From contig JALXCD010000129.1 of assembly GCA_026991135.1 (NCBI GenBank), positions 1 to 44,088 on the forward strand: 44,088 bases of DNA, in the 5' to 3' direction. A program made the position numbers and the translations under genes. A model generated the notes under the pieces. The model was given only the letters and a program-made list of their open reading frames with translations, was not told the DNA's origin and did not search any database. Positions 1 through 9,248 of the stretch are shown here, piece after piece. This DNA is from Deltaproteobacteria bacterium (GTDB lineage: Bacteria; Desulfobacterota; Dissulfuribacteria; Dissulfuribacterales; QOAL01). Every line of letters starts with the position of its first letter. Position 1 is the first letter of the stretch.

Positions 1-1
1 T

Positions 2-1705
2 TTTTTTGAAAGAAATAGATCAAGTCTATTTATATCAAAAGAAAAAGCTACAATTAGAAGATTAATTTTAGAAAATGATAGATATAGCTCGATTTTTAGT
101 TTAGATGGTGAAATCGGAAAGAATAAAAAATCTTTTGATATTCTTTTAAGGTCTATTCCTCTTTCCCTTTTTTCTAAATTTTTAAGTAAAAAAGATATTA
201 AGTTTTCAGGGCTTTTGAATGGAAGGATAAATTTTTTTCAAACGTATAGTGAGTATCCAAAGGGCACCGTTAATTTTTCCACAAAAAATGCACAGATTTT
301 TTTACCCTATTCCCAGAAATTACATAAATTTCCTGCCCATTTAAGATTTAATGCAAAATTTAAAAAGGGTAAATTTTCAGGCAACGGAAATGGGAAGATA
401 AAGGGACTTGGGGAGATTTTTTGCAATATCTATTTTAATTTCCTTCCTGAAAATCCCTTTTATATTGATCAAAAAACCCTCAGGACGGATATTCAATTTA
501 AAGGCAATGACTTTAGTTTACTTCCAGAAATTTTACCGGAAATATCAAATCCTCGTGGAAATATTGATTTTAAGCTTAGAGTAGAAGGTCCACTTGATAA
601 ACCTAAATTTTTCACTAAAGGCTTCATCAAAGAACTTGGATTTGAGATTCCTAAACTTGGAATTTCTCCAAGTATCAATAGGCTTGAAATAAATGGAGAT
701 AATAACGAAACTAAAATTTTTTCAAAGATATATTCCGGAAAGGGTTTGATAAACCTTTATGGCCGCATATCCCTATCAAATGAACCAAGGATTAAAATTC
801 AAATAGAAGGGAAGGATTTTAGAGCATTTGATCTTCATGAGATCGTAACTGACATCTCTCCTCAAGTTGAAATCACTCTAAACAAAAATCAGCTAAAAAC
901 AGTTGGAACGCTTCTAATTCCCTTTACAAATATCATCATAAAAAAGCTGCCAAAGGGAATAACCGCTCCTTCTTCAGATATCATTATAGTTGATTCAAAG
1001 GCTCATAAAAAAGACAACAAAAAGAGTAAGCTTGAAATTTCAACAGACTTAAAAGTAGTTCTGGGGGATAAAATTTTCTTTGATGGCTTTGGCCTTTCAG
1101 GGAAACTGGAAGGAAGTATCAGTATCCATTCAAAAACCGATGAAGTGGTTCTTGCCAATGGCACCCTTTATCTAAAAGATGGATCATATAGTGCCTTTGG
1201 GACAAAACTTGATATCACAAGGGGAAAGCTCATCTATTCTGAAACGCCAATTGATAACCCCCTAATTGATATAGAGGCCTTAAGAGAGATTGGAGAAAAG
1301 ACAGTTGGTCTCAAAATAACAGGAAGGCTTAAAAGCCCTGAACTTACCCTTTTTTCAGAGCCTGAAATGCCAGATAGCGAAATACTTGCTTTTTTGATAG
1401 GCAAATCAGATTCTGACCACCAAAAGACAGATGTAATTGCAAGCGGAAGCAATATACTCCTTTCAAAGATTCGAAAGGCTATTGGCCTTAAAGAGTTAGA
1501 GCTTGAAACAACAAGGGATACAAAAAACCTTTCTCTAATTTTGGGAACTTACATAACACCAAGGCTTTATATAAAATTCATAAATGACATTGAAGATAAG
1601 ATGACCAAGATAAAAATAAGATATAATCTCACCAAACATATTGAAATACAAACTGAATCAGGAGAAGATCCATCAGTAGATATCTTTTATAAGATAACAA
1701 AATGA
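2..1705 (+). CDS. tamB: Translocation/assembly module TamB (DUF490) C-terminal part, truncated by the left window edge
   Basis: Frame is open from position 2 through the called TTG start at 215. Protein has the TamB-type C-terminus (GTLYLKDGSYSAFGTKLDITRGKLIYSETPIDNPLIDIEA...GLKITGRLKSPELTLFSEPEMPDSEILAFLIG). Confidence 0.9.
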   Translation, partial: FFERNRSSLFISKEKATIRRLILENDRYSSIFSLDGEIGKNKKSFDILLRSIPLSLFSKFLSKKDIKFSGLLNGRINFFQTYSEYPKGTVNFSTKNAQIFLPYSQKLHKFPAHLRFNAKFKKGKFSGNGNGKIKGLGEIFCNIYFNFLPENPFYIDQKTLRTDIQFKGNDFSLLPEILPEISNPRGNIDFKLRVEGPLDKPKFFTKGFIKELGFEIPKLGISPSINRLEINGDNNETKIFSKIYSGKGLINLYGRISLSNEPRIKIQIEGKDFRAFDLHEIVTDISPQVEITLNKNQLKTVGTLLIPFTNIIIKKLPKGITAPSSDIIIVDSKAHKKDNKKSKLEISTDLKVVLGDKIFFDGFGLSGKLEGSISIHSKTDEVVLANGTLYLKDGSYSAFGTKLDITRGKLIYSETPIDNPLIDIEALREIGEKTVGLKITGRLKSPELTLFSEPEMPDSEILAFLIGKSDSDHQKTDVIASGSNILLSKIRKAIGLKELELETTRDTKNLSLILGTYITPRLYIKFINDIEDKMTKIKIRYNLTKHIEIQTESGEDPSVDIFYKITK

Positions 1706-1977
1706 TCCCTCATTGCTCTATCCCGTTTTTCATGTGACTAAAAAGATAAGTAGCTCACTTGAAAAGTAGTTAATTTTTTGTTAGGCTCACATGAAATTGA
1801 TCAAAAAAAACACCAGGGCCTTTTAAGTTTTATACCTTTTTAGCGCTTGGGCAACATATCCAGCCCTCCCAACAAATTTATTAAATAATATTTTTTCTCG
1901 GCTGATTAAGGGAACGAAGAGAAAAGGCCTTCCATGTGCCTAGTCTAAAAAGGCACTGGCAGAAAAGGAGCAAGATT

Positions 1978-3435
1978 ATGTCTGATACTATCAAAAAGAT
2001 GTTAATCGCCAACAGAGGGGTACCGGCAGTACGCATAATGCACACATGCCGAGACCGAAGGGTTCCCACAGTTGCAGTCTATAGTACACCGGACAGGCTT
2101 TCACAGCATGTCATGATGGCTGATGAGGCCATTCACATTGGGGAAGCCCCGCCAATCGAATCCTATCTCAATATGGAAAAGATGATAGAGGCAGCTCTCC
2201 GAACAAAGGCAGACACAATAAATCCTGGCTGGGGATTTCTTGCAGAAAATGCTGACTTTGCAGAAATGGTCCTTGACGCAGGGCTTAAATGGGTTGGGCC
2301 AAGCCCAAAGGTCATCCGTATGATGGGTGACAAGATCGAAGCAAAACGAATTGCTCAAAAGGCCAATGTCCCCACAATACCAGGTATTAGCGATGTAAAG
2401 GAAGTTGATGAAATAAAGGAATGGATGGACAGAGACAATGTTGACTATCCCCTTATGATAAAGGCGGCCTCTGGAGGTGGTGGAAAGGGCATGGTAAAGG
2501 TCTCTAACGATGCAGAGCTACCCATGGCCCTTGCCCAGGCAAAATCTGAGGCCAAAAAGGCCTTTGGTGATGATACCCTTCTTGTGGAAAAATATATAGA
2601 AAGGGGACGCCATATTGAGGTCCAGATTGTAGCGGACAACTTTGGAAATGTTTTTCATCTGTTTGAAAGGGAATGTACTCTTCAGAGAAGAAATCAAAAG
2701 ATAATTGAAGAAGCCCCTTCTCCCTCAATAGATGAGAATATTAGGCATGAAATATGTTATACAGCAAAAAGATTAATGAGGGAGATAGGATATACAACAG
2801 CAGGAACCGTTGAATTCATCTTTGATATTAGTACCAAAAAGTTTTATTTCCTTGAGGTAAACACCAGACTTCAGGTGGAACACGGTGTTACCGAGCTCAT
2901 AACTGGTCTTGACATCGTTGGGCTCATGATGGATGTAGTTGAGGGTAACCAATTGCAACTTACCCAGGAAAAAATCCACATGAATAGATGGGCATTGGAA
3001 GTTCGAGTAAATGCAGAAGACCCAAAGACCTTCAGCCCTTCCTTTGGCACCATAACAAGGCTTCAGACTCCAACTGGCCCTTGGATTAGAGTTGCTCCTG
3101 GCGTCTATGAAGGCGCAGATGTTCCACCTTACTATGACTCGCTTATAATGCTCATAATGGCAAGTGGAAGAACAAGGGAAGGGGCAATAAAGGTCATGGA
3201 CAGAACCTTGAGCAGAAACCTTAGAATTGAAGGTGTAAAAACCCTTACCCCCCTTCTTCTTAGTATCATAAGACATGAGGCATTTAAACGCGGAGAGTTT
3301 TCAACCAAGTTCATTGAAAGCCATTTGGATGAACTTGTATCCATGTTCAAGGAAAAGGACAGTCAGGATGAAGTCCTTAAAATTGCAAAGTTTGTCGCAG
3401 AAATAACGGCCCTTGGCCCACAGGAGTGGATGTAA
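1978..3435 (+). CDS. Biotin carboxylase subunit of a biotin-dependent carboxylase (acetyl-CoA/pyruvate carboxylase subunit A-like)
   Basis: MLIANRG start, ATP-grasp loop (AASGGGGKGM), EVNTRLQVEH motif. ATG at 1978 follows AAAGGAG; the track start at 1936 is probably too long. Confidence 0.92.
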   Translation: MSDTIKKMLIANRGVPAVRIMHTCRDRRVPTVAVYSTPDRLSQHVMMADEAIHIGEAPPIESYLNMEKMIEAALRTKADTINPGWGFLAENADFAEMVLDAGLKWVGPSPKVIRMMGDKIEAKRIAQKANVPTIPGISDVKEVDEIKEWMDRDNVDYPLMIKAASGGGGKGMVKVSNDAELPMALAQAKSEAKKAFGDDTLLVEKYIERGRHIEVQIVADNFGNVFHLFERECTLQRRNQKIIEEAPSPSIDENIRHEICYTAKRLMREIGYTTAGTVEFIFDISTKKFYFLEVNTRLQVEHGVTELITGLDIVGLMMDVVEGNQLQLTQEKIHMNRWALEVRVNAEDPKTFSPSFGTITRLQTPTGPWIRVAPGVYEGADVPPYYDSLIMLIMASGRTREGAIKVMDRTLSRNLRIEGVKTLTPLLLSIIRHEAFKRGEFSTKFIESHLDELVSMFKEKDSQDEVLKIAKFVAEITALGPQEWM

Positions 3436-3436
3436 A

Positions 3437-5473
3437 ATGAAGGCACATGAAATAACAAAAGACAACTGGATTAAGCCTGGCATGACACCAGGTGAGATCG
3501 TTAGTTTTTTAAGAGAACTTGAAGGCGTAGCCCTAACTTGTACAGGCATGAGGGATGCTGGCCAGTCTGATTTTAAAAATCGTCACAGGATATATGACCT
3601 TTCCACCTTGTGCGAATATTACGAGGATATGCTTCTTTTTAGCTCTGAGTGTCATGGAGGGGCAAGGTGGCATGTTGGCATCATGAACAGAAAGGAAAGC
3701 CCCTTTGAAGAGATTGAGATTCTCAGGGAAAAAATGCCAAGTGTCATGCTTCAGACCCTCATCCGTGAAACAAATCTTTGGGGCTATAGACCCTATCCGA
3801 AAAACGTAATTGAATATGTGGTGGAAAGGGTTGATATTGATGTCTGGCGCTGCTTTTCCTTCTTAAACGATGTACGAAACATGCGCACAGTGGCAGAAAT
3901 CGTAATGAAAAGAGGAAGGCTTTTTCAGCCTGCCATTTCCTTTACCCAAGCAGAGTGGACTACAAATGAATATTATATGAGTGTTGTTGATGACATTGTA
4001 AGCCTGTGCGGAGGCGTAGATGAAATAATCCTTTGCATCAAGGACATGGCAGGTGTTGGAAGCCCTGAAAGGATTAGGAGCCTTGTTGATGCCATAAAAC
4101 AGAAATATCCAGAGCTAATTATTCAGTATCATCGCCACGCAACCGACGGCCTTGCCATGCCTGCCCTTCTGGCAGCAGCCCAGGCAGGAGCAAAGATACT
4201 TGATGCAGAAGAAGACTCTCTTACAAGGTTTTATGGCCAGGCACCAATCCTTGGCCTTCAGGCATATCTGGAAGAATCCGGGATACCTGTTGTTTTAAAT
4301 AGAGATGCGGCCATTGGTGCAGTCCAAAAGGTTAGAGAGTGGATTGGTCACTATGAGTGGGCAGAATCTCCCTTTAAGGGATTTGACCATCAGGTCACAT
4401 ATCACAGGATGCCAGGCGGTGCCTTTCCAAGCTCCTTTGAACAGGCTGAGAAAAATGGCTTTTTGCATCTCATGCCGGCGATCCTCAAGGTCATGTCCCT
4501 TTATAACAAGATAATCAAATACTTTGATGTGACCCCTGGTTCCCAGATTACCTGGGTTACCTGTAGCGGAATAGTGAATAAGTATGAAAAGGAGCAGGGA
4601 GAGTCTGGTGTAAGGCATGTAATCAAGCTCCTTACGAAATTTGTGGAAGAAAAGAACCAAGACTTTGATGCCATGGAACCCCACGAACAGGAGGAGCTTC
4701 TCCAGCTTTTCAGGCATGCACCAGGGGATTTCAGGAATCTTCTCCTTGGTGGGTATGGTAGGCTTCCGCAGGGTTGGCCTGCTGACTGGGTCTATAAGTC
4801 CACCTTTGGAGACGAGTGGGAAGAAAAGATTAAAGAAAGGGACGACTCTTCACCCCTTGATTCAGTTAAACAGGATGATCTTGAAAGGATAAAGGCCGAT
4901 CTTGGAGTAACCCTTGGTAGAGAACCCACCAGTGAAGAATTTACCCTTTATCTCATGCATCCCAAGGATGCAATTAACTACATTGATTTCAGAGAAAAAT
5001 ATGGGGATGCCCCTCTGGTCCTTCCCACAAATGTCTGGCGTGAAGGTTTAAAAACACCTGGAGACAAGGTGGAATTTGAGCTCTACGGAAAGCCCTACAG
5101 CATTGAGCTACTTTCTGTAGGCGCTGAGCACGAAGGCCTTATCCATGTGGTTGTAAAAATAAACAACAAGACAAAGGTCTATAAGGTAGAAACTCCAAGG
5201 GCCAAGAAGGTCGAAATCCGCATGGCCAAGGGAGAAAATGAAATTGGCGCCCCAATAAATGGAAATGTCTGGAGGATAGGAAATCCGGACCGCGGGACCA
5301 TAAAGGTTGGAGACATTGTCCATCAAGGTGAAGAAATAGCAAATCTTGAGGCAATGAAGATGGAAAATGCCATTGTGGCACCTTTTGATGCAGTAGTAGA
5401 AGAAATCGCCATAAAACTAAACGACCAAGTCCAGGAAGGGCAGCTTCTTTTTGTCTTAAAGAAACTAGACTAA
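3437..5473 (+). CDS. Carboxyltransferase (pyruvate carboxylase B / OadA-like, divergent) fused to C-terminal biotinyl domain
   Basis: Carboxyltransferase motifs RDAGQS, ICIKDMAG-like LCIKDMAG and YHRHATDG. C-terminal biotin attachment site NLEAMKMENAIVAP. ATG at 3437 sits 1 nt after the upstream stop. Confidence 0.88.
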   Translation: MKAHEITKDNWIKPGMTPGEIVSFLRELEGVALTCTGMRDAGQSDFKNRHRIYDLSTLCEYYEDMLLFSSECHGGARWHVGIMNRKESPFEEIEILREKMPSVMLQTLIRETNLWGYRPYPKNVIEYVVERVDIDVWRCFSFLNDVRNMRTVAEIVMKRGRLFQPAISFTQAEWTTNEYYMSVVDDIVSLCGGVDEIILCIKDMAGVGSPERIRSLVDAIKQKYPELIIQYHRHATDGLAMPALLAAAQAGAKILDAEEDSLTRFYGQAPILGLQAYLEESGIPVVLNRDAAIGAVQKVREWIGHYEWAESPFKGFDHQVTYHRMPGGAFPSSFEQAEKNGFLHLMPAILKVMSLYNKIIKYFDVTPGSQITWVTCSGIVNKYEKEQGESGVRHVIKLLTKFVEEKNQDFDAMEPHEQEELLQLFRHAPGDFRNLLLGGYGRLPQGWPADWVYKSTFGDEWEEKIKERDDSSPLDSVKQDDLERIKADLGVTLGREPTSEEFTLYLMHPKDAINYIDFREKYGDAPLVLPTNVWREGLKTPGDKVEFELYGKPYSIELLSVGAEHEGLIHVVVKINNKTKVYKVETPRAKKVEIRMAKGENEIGAPINGNVWRIGNPDRGTIKVGDIVHQGEEIANLEAMKMENAIVAPFDAVVEEIAIKLNDQVQEGQLLFVLKKLD

Positions 5474-6279
5474 TGCCCTCCTTTTGGGATATAACTCCTC
5501 TTTTTAGGGACCATTCCTTTGCAGGAAGGTCCCTTATTTTTTTTGATTCCCTTGATTCTACAAATCTATTCCTCTTAAAACACCCTGAACTTTTGAAAGA
5601 AAAAGGGCTTGTGGTGGCCACTAAAAGACAGACTGCTGGAATAGGAAGAAAGGGAAGAAAATGGGAGGAAGGATGTGGGAGACACCTTTTTTGCTCTTTT
5701 GTGGTGCATTCAAGGCTTCCTTCCAGTTTTATTTCTTCAATCACATTGATTGGTGGCCTAAGTGTCTATGAAGCACTTTTAAGAATTGGTGCAAAGGGAC
5801 TTTCAATCAAATGGCCAAATGACATCTTGATAAATGGCAAAAAGGTTTGTGGCATACTCTGCCAGAAGCCTACAATTGAAGATATTGAAGCAATTATCAT
5901 TGGAATAGGCGTAAATATCTCTGGTGATTCAAGCCAGTTTTCTAAAAACTTACATAAGAAGGCTACAACCCTTGAAGAAAATGGCATAAAAATTACAAGG
6001 CATGAACTTTTAAAGACCGTTTCTAAAAAACTTGAAGAAAATCTAAGAGTTGCCCATAAAGATGGCCTTACGCCTCTCATTTCAAGATGGAAAGAGGCAT
6101 CTGATTCCATTGGGAAAAGAGTACGATTTTTAAAAAATGGAGATTCTTCAGCTGGGACCATATTGGATATTGACTTCGATGGCGCCTTGATAGTAAGGAC
6201 TGATGCTGACAAAATACTGAGGGTGGAATCAGGAGAGATAGAATACAGAGAATACCAGCGGGAGAAACCTTTTATCTAA
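5473..6279 (+). CDS. birA: Biotin--[acetyl-CoA-carboxylase] ligase
   Basis: FFDSLDSTNLFLL, KRQTAGIGRKGRKWEEGCGRHLFCSF, SIKWPNDILINGKKVCGIL, IIGIGVNI motifs. Starts at the stop codon of the biotinylated subunit. Confidence 0.93.
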   Translation: MPSFWDITPLFRDHSFAGRSLIFFDSLDSTNLFLLKHPELLKEKGLVVATKRQTAGIGRKGRKWEEGCGRHLFCSFVVHSRLPSSFISSITLIGGLSVYEALLRIGAKGLSIKWPNDILINGKKVCGILCQKPTIEDIEAIIIGIGVNISGDSSQFSKNLHKKATTLEENGIKITRHELLKTVSKKLEENLRVAHKDGLTPLISRWKEASDSIGKRVRFLKNGDSSAGTILDIDFDGALIVRTDADKILRVESGEIEYREYQREKPFI

Positions 6280-6315
6280 CCAACTTGACACACCCTTTTG
6301 CCAGCACTATTTTTT

Positions 6316-6341
6316 GAGCCAAAAGGCACTCTGGCTCTTTT
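6316..6341 (+). terminator. Weak candidate hairpin GAGCCA-N10-TGGCTC followed by TTTT, downstream of birA
   Basis: Perfect 6-bp inverted repeat 6316-6321/6332-6337 followed by a short T run. Confidence 0.35.
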
Positions 6342-6346
6342 AAACG

Positions 6347-6868
6347 ATGGAACGGTATTTTTTACCTTATCATCTTGAGATATTATCAAGGGCAGTAGAG
6401 GTGTCAGAAGATATTGTCAGTGACAGCTTCGGACTCACAACTGACTACTGGAAGAAAAACCCATTTGAGGTAAAAACACTTTTACAGGAAAAGATAAAAA
6501 AGATTCCTGAAAATGCCTATGCCCATCTTAGCAAGTATGAGAATACGCCTTTTTTAAAGGCCTTTGGTTCAGATATCAAAAGTATCTATAAAATAGTGAT
6601 ATTTGACCCAAGGGTCTTAAGGGCTACCATGGGCATAAGTCATATTATCGAGCCCTTTTTGATCTATGTCATTGCCCATGAGCTTATTCATATCTTAAGA
6701 TTCAGCAGATTCGAATGCTGCGTTAACCTTGATGAAAAAACAAGGGAAGAAGAAATTGTCCACAAATTGACAAATTCGACCCTTAAAAAGGTAAAGATTC
6801 CACATCTTTCTGAAGTAATAGACTATTTTGAAGGAAAGATTGAAACACTTCATCCATCAATAAACTAA
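6347..6868 (+). CDS. Uncharacterised protein with HExxH zinc-metallopeptidase-like motif
   Basis: Intact 173-aa ORF with [17 protein letters not shown]...EEEIVHKLT. Confidence 0.65.
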   Translation: MERYFLPYHLEILSRAVEVSEDIVSDSFGLTTDYWKKNPFEVKTLLQEKIKKIPENAYAHLSKYENTPFLKAFGSDIKSIYKIVIFDPRVLRATMGISHIIEPFLIYVIAHELIHILRFSRFECCVNLDEKTREEEIVHKLTNSTLKKVKIPHLSEVIDYFEGKIETLHPSIN

Positions 6869-6881
6869 AGGAGGTACAAAG

Positions 6882-7160
6882 ATGCCAATTTATGAATATC
6901 AGTGCCAATCATGCGGAGTAATCGTAGAAAACTGGCAAAAGATTTCTGACCCTCCACTTGAAACTTGTGAAGCCTGTGGTGGAAAAATGAAAAAGCTCAT
7001 TTCCCAATCCACCTTTCATCTTAAAGGTTCAGGATGGTATGTAACAGATTATGCCAGAAAAGGATCAGACTCTGGAAAAGGCGATACTACTAAAACAGAT
7101 TCAAAGAAGAAAAGTGCCAGTACATCAAGTTCAAAGACTTCATCTTCCAATAATAGTTAA
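6882..7160 (+). CDS. FmdB-family zinc ribbon protein
   Basis: [65 protein letters not shown] upstream. Confidence 0.93.
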   Translation: MPIYEYQCQSCGVIVENWQKISDPPLETCEACGGKMKKLISQSTFHLKGSGWYVTDYARKGSDSGKGDTTKTDSKKKSASTSSSKTSSSNNS

Positions 7161-7186
7161 AATATCTTTTTCACAAAGAGGCTTTG

Positions 7187-7239
7187 AGCTTCTTGCAAGG
7201 TGCGGTTATCCTGACCTTGCAAGAAGCTTTTTATTTTTT
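7187..7239 (+). terminator. Intrinsic-terminator-like hairpin directly upstream of the aroF ribosome-binding site
   Basis: Perfect 15-bp inverted repeat AGCTTCTTGCAAGGT (7187-7201) / ACCTTGCAAGAAGCT (7214-7228), 12-nt loop, then TTTTATTTTTT. Confidence 0.85.
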
Positions 7240-7249
7240 GGAGGAAAAT

Positions 7250-8266
7250 ATGCTCATAGTAATGGATAAGGGTGCTACCCCTGAAGAACTCAATGCAGTA
7301 GTTGAAAGAATAGAAAAATACGGCTGGGAGGCAAAACCAATCCCTGGCGGGGAAAGGACTGCCATTGGCATTCTCAGAAATAAGACACCTATTGACCCTG
7401 CACTATTTGTTGATATGCCTGGGGTCAGGGATGTCATTCCAGTCTCAAAGCCTTATAAGCTTGTCAGCAGGGAAATGCACCCTGAAGACACCGTTATTAC
7501 CCTCGAAAACCAGGGGAAGAGACTGGAGATTGGCTCTGGTAAACTGGTCATCATGGCAGGGCCTTGTGCAGTTGAATCCGAAAACCAAGCCCTTGAAATC
7601 GCACATGCTGTAAAGGACGCAGGCGCCACTATCTTTCGTGGCGGGGCATTTAAACCACGATCCTCCCCCTATTCCTTCCAAGGACTTGGGACAAAAGGGC
7701 TTGAAATATTGGCAAAGGTAAGGGAAGAAACAGGGCTTTTCATAGTCACAGAGGCAACAGATCATGAGGTTCTTGATCTCGTTGAAGAGGTAACAGATAT
7801 AATCCAACTTGGGACAAGGAATATGCAAAACTATCGTCTCCTTAGACGGGCCGGCCAGGCAACAAAACCCGTTCTTTTAAAAAGGGGCATGTGGGCCACA
7901 ATGGATGAATTCCTTATGGCTGCCGAATACATAATGTCAGAAGGAAATGATCAGGTAATGCTTTGTGAAAGGGGCATAAGGACCTTTACCAGGCACTCAA
8001 GAAATACCCTTGATATAAATGCCATTCCCTACATGAGGAAGGAAAGCCACCTGCCCATTGTAGTCGATCCCAGTCATGCAGCAGGGAGAAGAGACCAGGT
8101 AATACCTCTTGCAAAGGCAGCGGCTGCAGCAGGAATTGATGCTTTGATAGTTGAAGTTCACAATCACCCTGAAAAGGCACTTTCTGACGGACCTCAGTCA
8201 CTTTACCCAGAACAATTTGTTAAAATGATAGATGAGCTAAAAAATATGGGTATGGAAATAGGTTAA
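7250..8266 (+). CDS. aroF: 3-deoxy-7-phosphoheptulonate (DAHP) synthase, type I-beta with N-terminal ferredoxin-like regulatory domain
   Basis: VIMAGPCAVES, FRGGAFKPRSSPYSFQG, QLGTRNMQNY, VVDPSHAAGRRD motifs. ATG at 7250 after GGAGG; the track start at 7184 lies before and runs through the hairpin. Confidence 0.93.
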   Translation: MLIVMDKGATPEELNAVVERIEKYGWEAKPIPGGERTAIGILRNKTPIDPALFVDMPGVRDVIPVSKPYKLVSREMHPEDTVITLENQGKRLEIGSGKLVIMAGPCAVESENQALEIAHAVKDAGATIFRGGAFKPRSSPYSFQGLGTKGLEILAKVREETGLFIVTEATDHEVLDLVEEVTDIIQLGTRNMQNYRLLRRAGQATKPVLLKRGMWATMDEFLMAAEYIMSEGNDQVMLCERGIRTFTRHSRNTLDINAIPYMRKESHLPIVVDPSHAAGRRDQVIPLAKAAAAAGIDALIVEVHNHPEKALSDGPQSLYPEQFVKMIDELKNMGMEIG

Positions 8267-8309
8267 ACTGGATAAAAAAGTTAAAAAAACAGTATGGGCA
8301 ACTATTTGA

Positions 8310-8346
8310 GATTGTGGGCATCTCACTTACGTTTGTTCCCACAATC
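8310..8346. repeat. 9-bp perfect inverted repeat GATTGTGGG/CCCACAATC between convergent genes, possible bidirectional terminator
   Basis: Arms 8310-8318 and 8338-8346, 19-nt spacer, between aroF and the convergent PIN toxin gene. Confidence 0.5.
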
Positions 8347-8366
8347 CAAACTTATTTATTAGCTTC

Positions 8367-8741
8367 CTATTCTTTTGGAAAATACTTTACTCCTTGAATT
8401 TCTTTGAAATCTGAATCCATGGTCCAAAGAACCGCCTTATATTTTTTAGCAGTTGCAAGGATGATACTATCTGCCATTGGCAACTTATGTATTATGCTAA
8501 GTTTTGAAGCACTCATTGCAAGTGACACAGTAAGATCAATAACGTGACCTTTTTGCATAGCAGCAACCGCTTGGAGCGCTTCATTTTCTGTAGATTCACG
8601 CAATACAACTTTGAATACTTCGTAAATTGATATTGTTGGAACAATTAAAGTAGAAGTTTCACAAATCTGTTTGGAAAAATATTCGGCCTCTGGTTCATCT
8701 GCGAAATATGCAAGCCAACCCGAAGAATCGACAAGATTCAT
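8367..8741 (-). CDS. PIN-domain ribonuclease toxin (VapC-like)
   Basis: MNLVDSSGWLAYF start, acidic PIN residues, PMADSIILATAKKYKAVLWTMDSDF motif. Confidence 0.9.
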   Translation of the reverse strand: MNLVDSSGWLAYFADEPEAEYFSKQICETSTLIVPTISIYEVFKVVLRESTENEALQAVAAMQKGHVIDLTVSLAMSASKLSIIHKLPMADSIILATAKKYKAVLWTMDSDFKEIQGVKYFPKE

Positions 8742-8944
8742 AACCTATCATTCTCTCTAAGAAAATTTGTATTGATTCCTTTCAAAAAACCACGAAGTTC
8801 CTTTATATCTTTATCAGGAATTAATTCTATCCTGCCTTCAAATTCTACAACATGCATTTTTTGACCAGGCTTAAGACATAAGGCTTTTCTAATTGATTTG
8901 GGTATGACAATTTGAAATTTAGGTGACAATGTTACTGTTTGCAT
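8738..8944 (-). CDS. AbrB/MazE/SpoVT-type antitoxin (VapB-like)
   Basis: MQTVTLSPKFQIVIPKSIRKALCLKPGQKMHVVEFEGRIELIP swapped-hairpin motif; 4-nt overlap with the PIN gene. Confidence 0.9.
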   Translation of the reverse strand: MQTVTLSPKFQIVIPKSIRKALCLKPGQKMHVVEFEGRIELIPDKDIKELRGFLKGINTNFLRENDRL

Positions 8945-9090
8945 GACATTTATAATTTCTTTTTTATTTTGTAATACAATACTATAATGGATAAGAATAT
9001 GTCAAACCTATTTTGACCAACCAGGTATTGTTTTCTTTAGGCAAGACTTGTCAAAATCTTTTGGTTATGTTAATGAAGCTATTGCTCTAA

Positions 9091-9166
9091 GGCGGCGTAG
9101 CCAAGTGGCTAAGGCGACGGTCTGCAAAACCGTTATTCCCCGGTTCGAATCCGGGCGCCGCCTCCA
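9091..9166 (+). tRNA. tRNA-Cys (anticodon GCA), CCA encoded
   Basis: GGCGGCG...CGCCGCC acceptor stem, anticodon arm ACGGT-CTGCAAA-ACCGT, T arm with GGTTCGAATCC, terminal TCCA. Confidence 0.96.
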
Positions 9167-9248
9167 TTTTTCAAGCAGTTTTCTGAAATCATGCCTTTTA
9201 TGAATCCACCTTTAAAAAATTTCACTGGGTAATAAAAAGGGGGCGTAA

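Noticed and set aside
2773-3276. 167-aa minus-strand ORF
   Set aside because: Lies entirely antisense to the well-supported biotin carboxylase gene; no family motifs.
4295-4717. 140-aa minus-strand ORF
   Set aside because: Antisense to the carboxyltransferase gene; no independent RBS or motif support.
5139-5744. 201-aa minus-strand ORF
   Set aside because: Antisense to the carboxyltransferase and birA; composition typical of a shadow ORF.
7184-7249. N-terminal extension of the aroF ORF from the track
   Set aside because: Region is occupied by the terminator-like hairpin; the ATG at 7250 with GGAGG is the sensible start.
8945-9248. Possible integrated element at tRNA-Cys
   Set aside because: No integrase, no tRNA 3'-end duplicate and no inverted terminal repeats recognised within the window.
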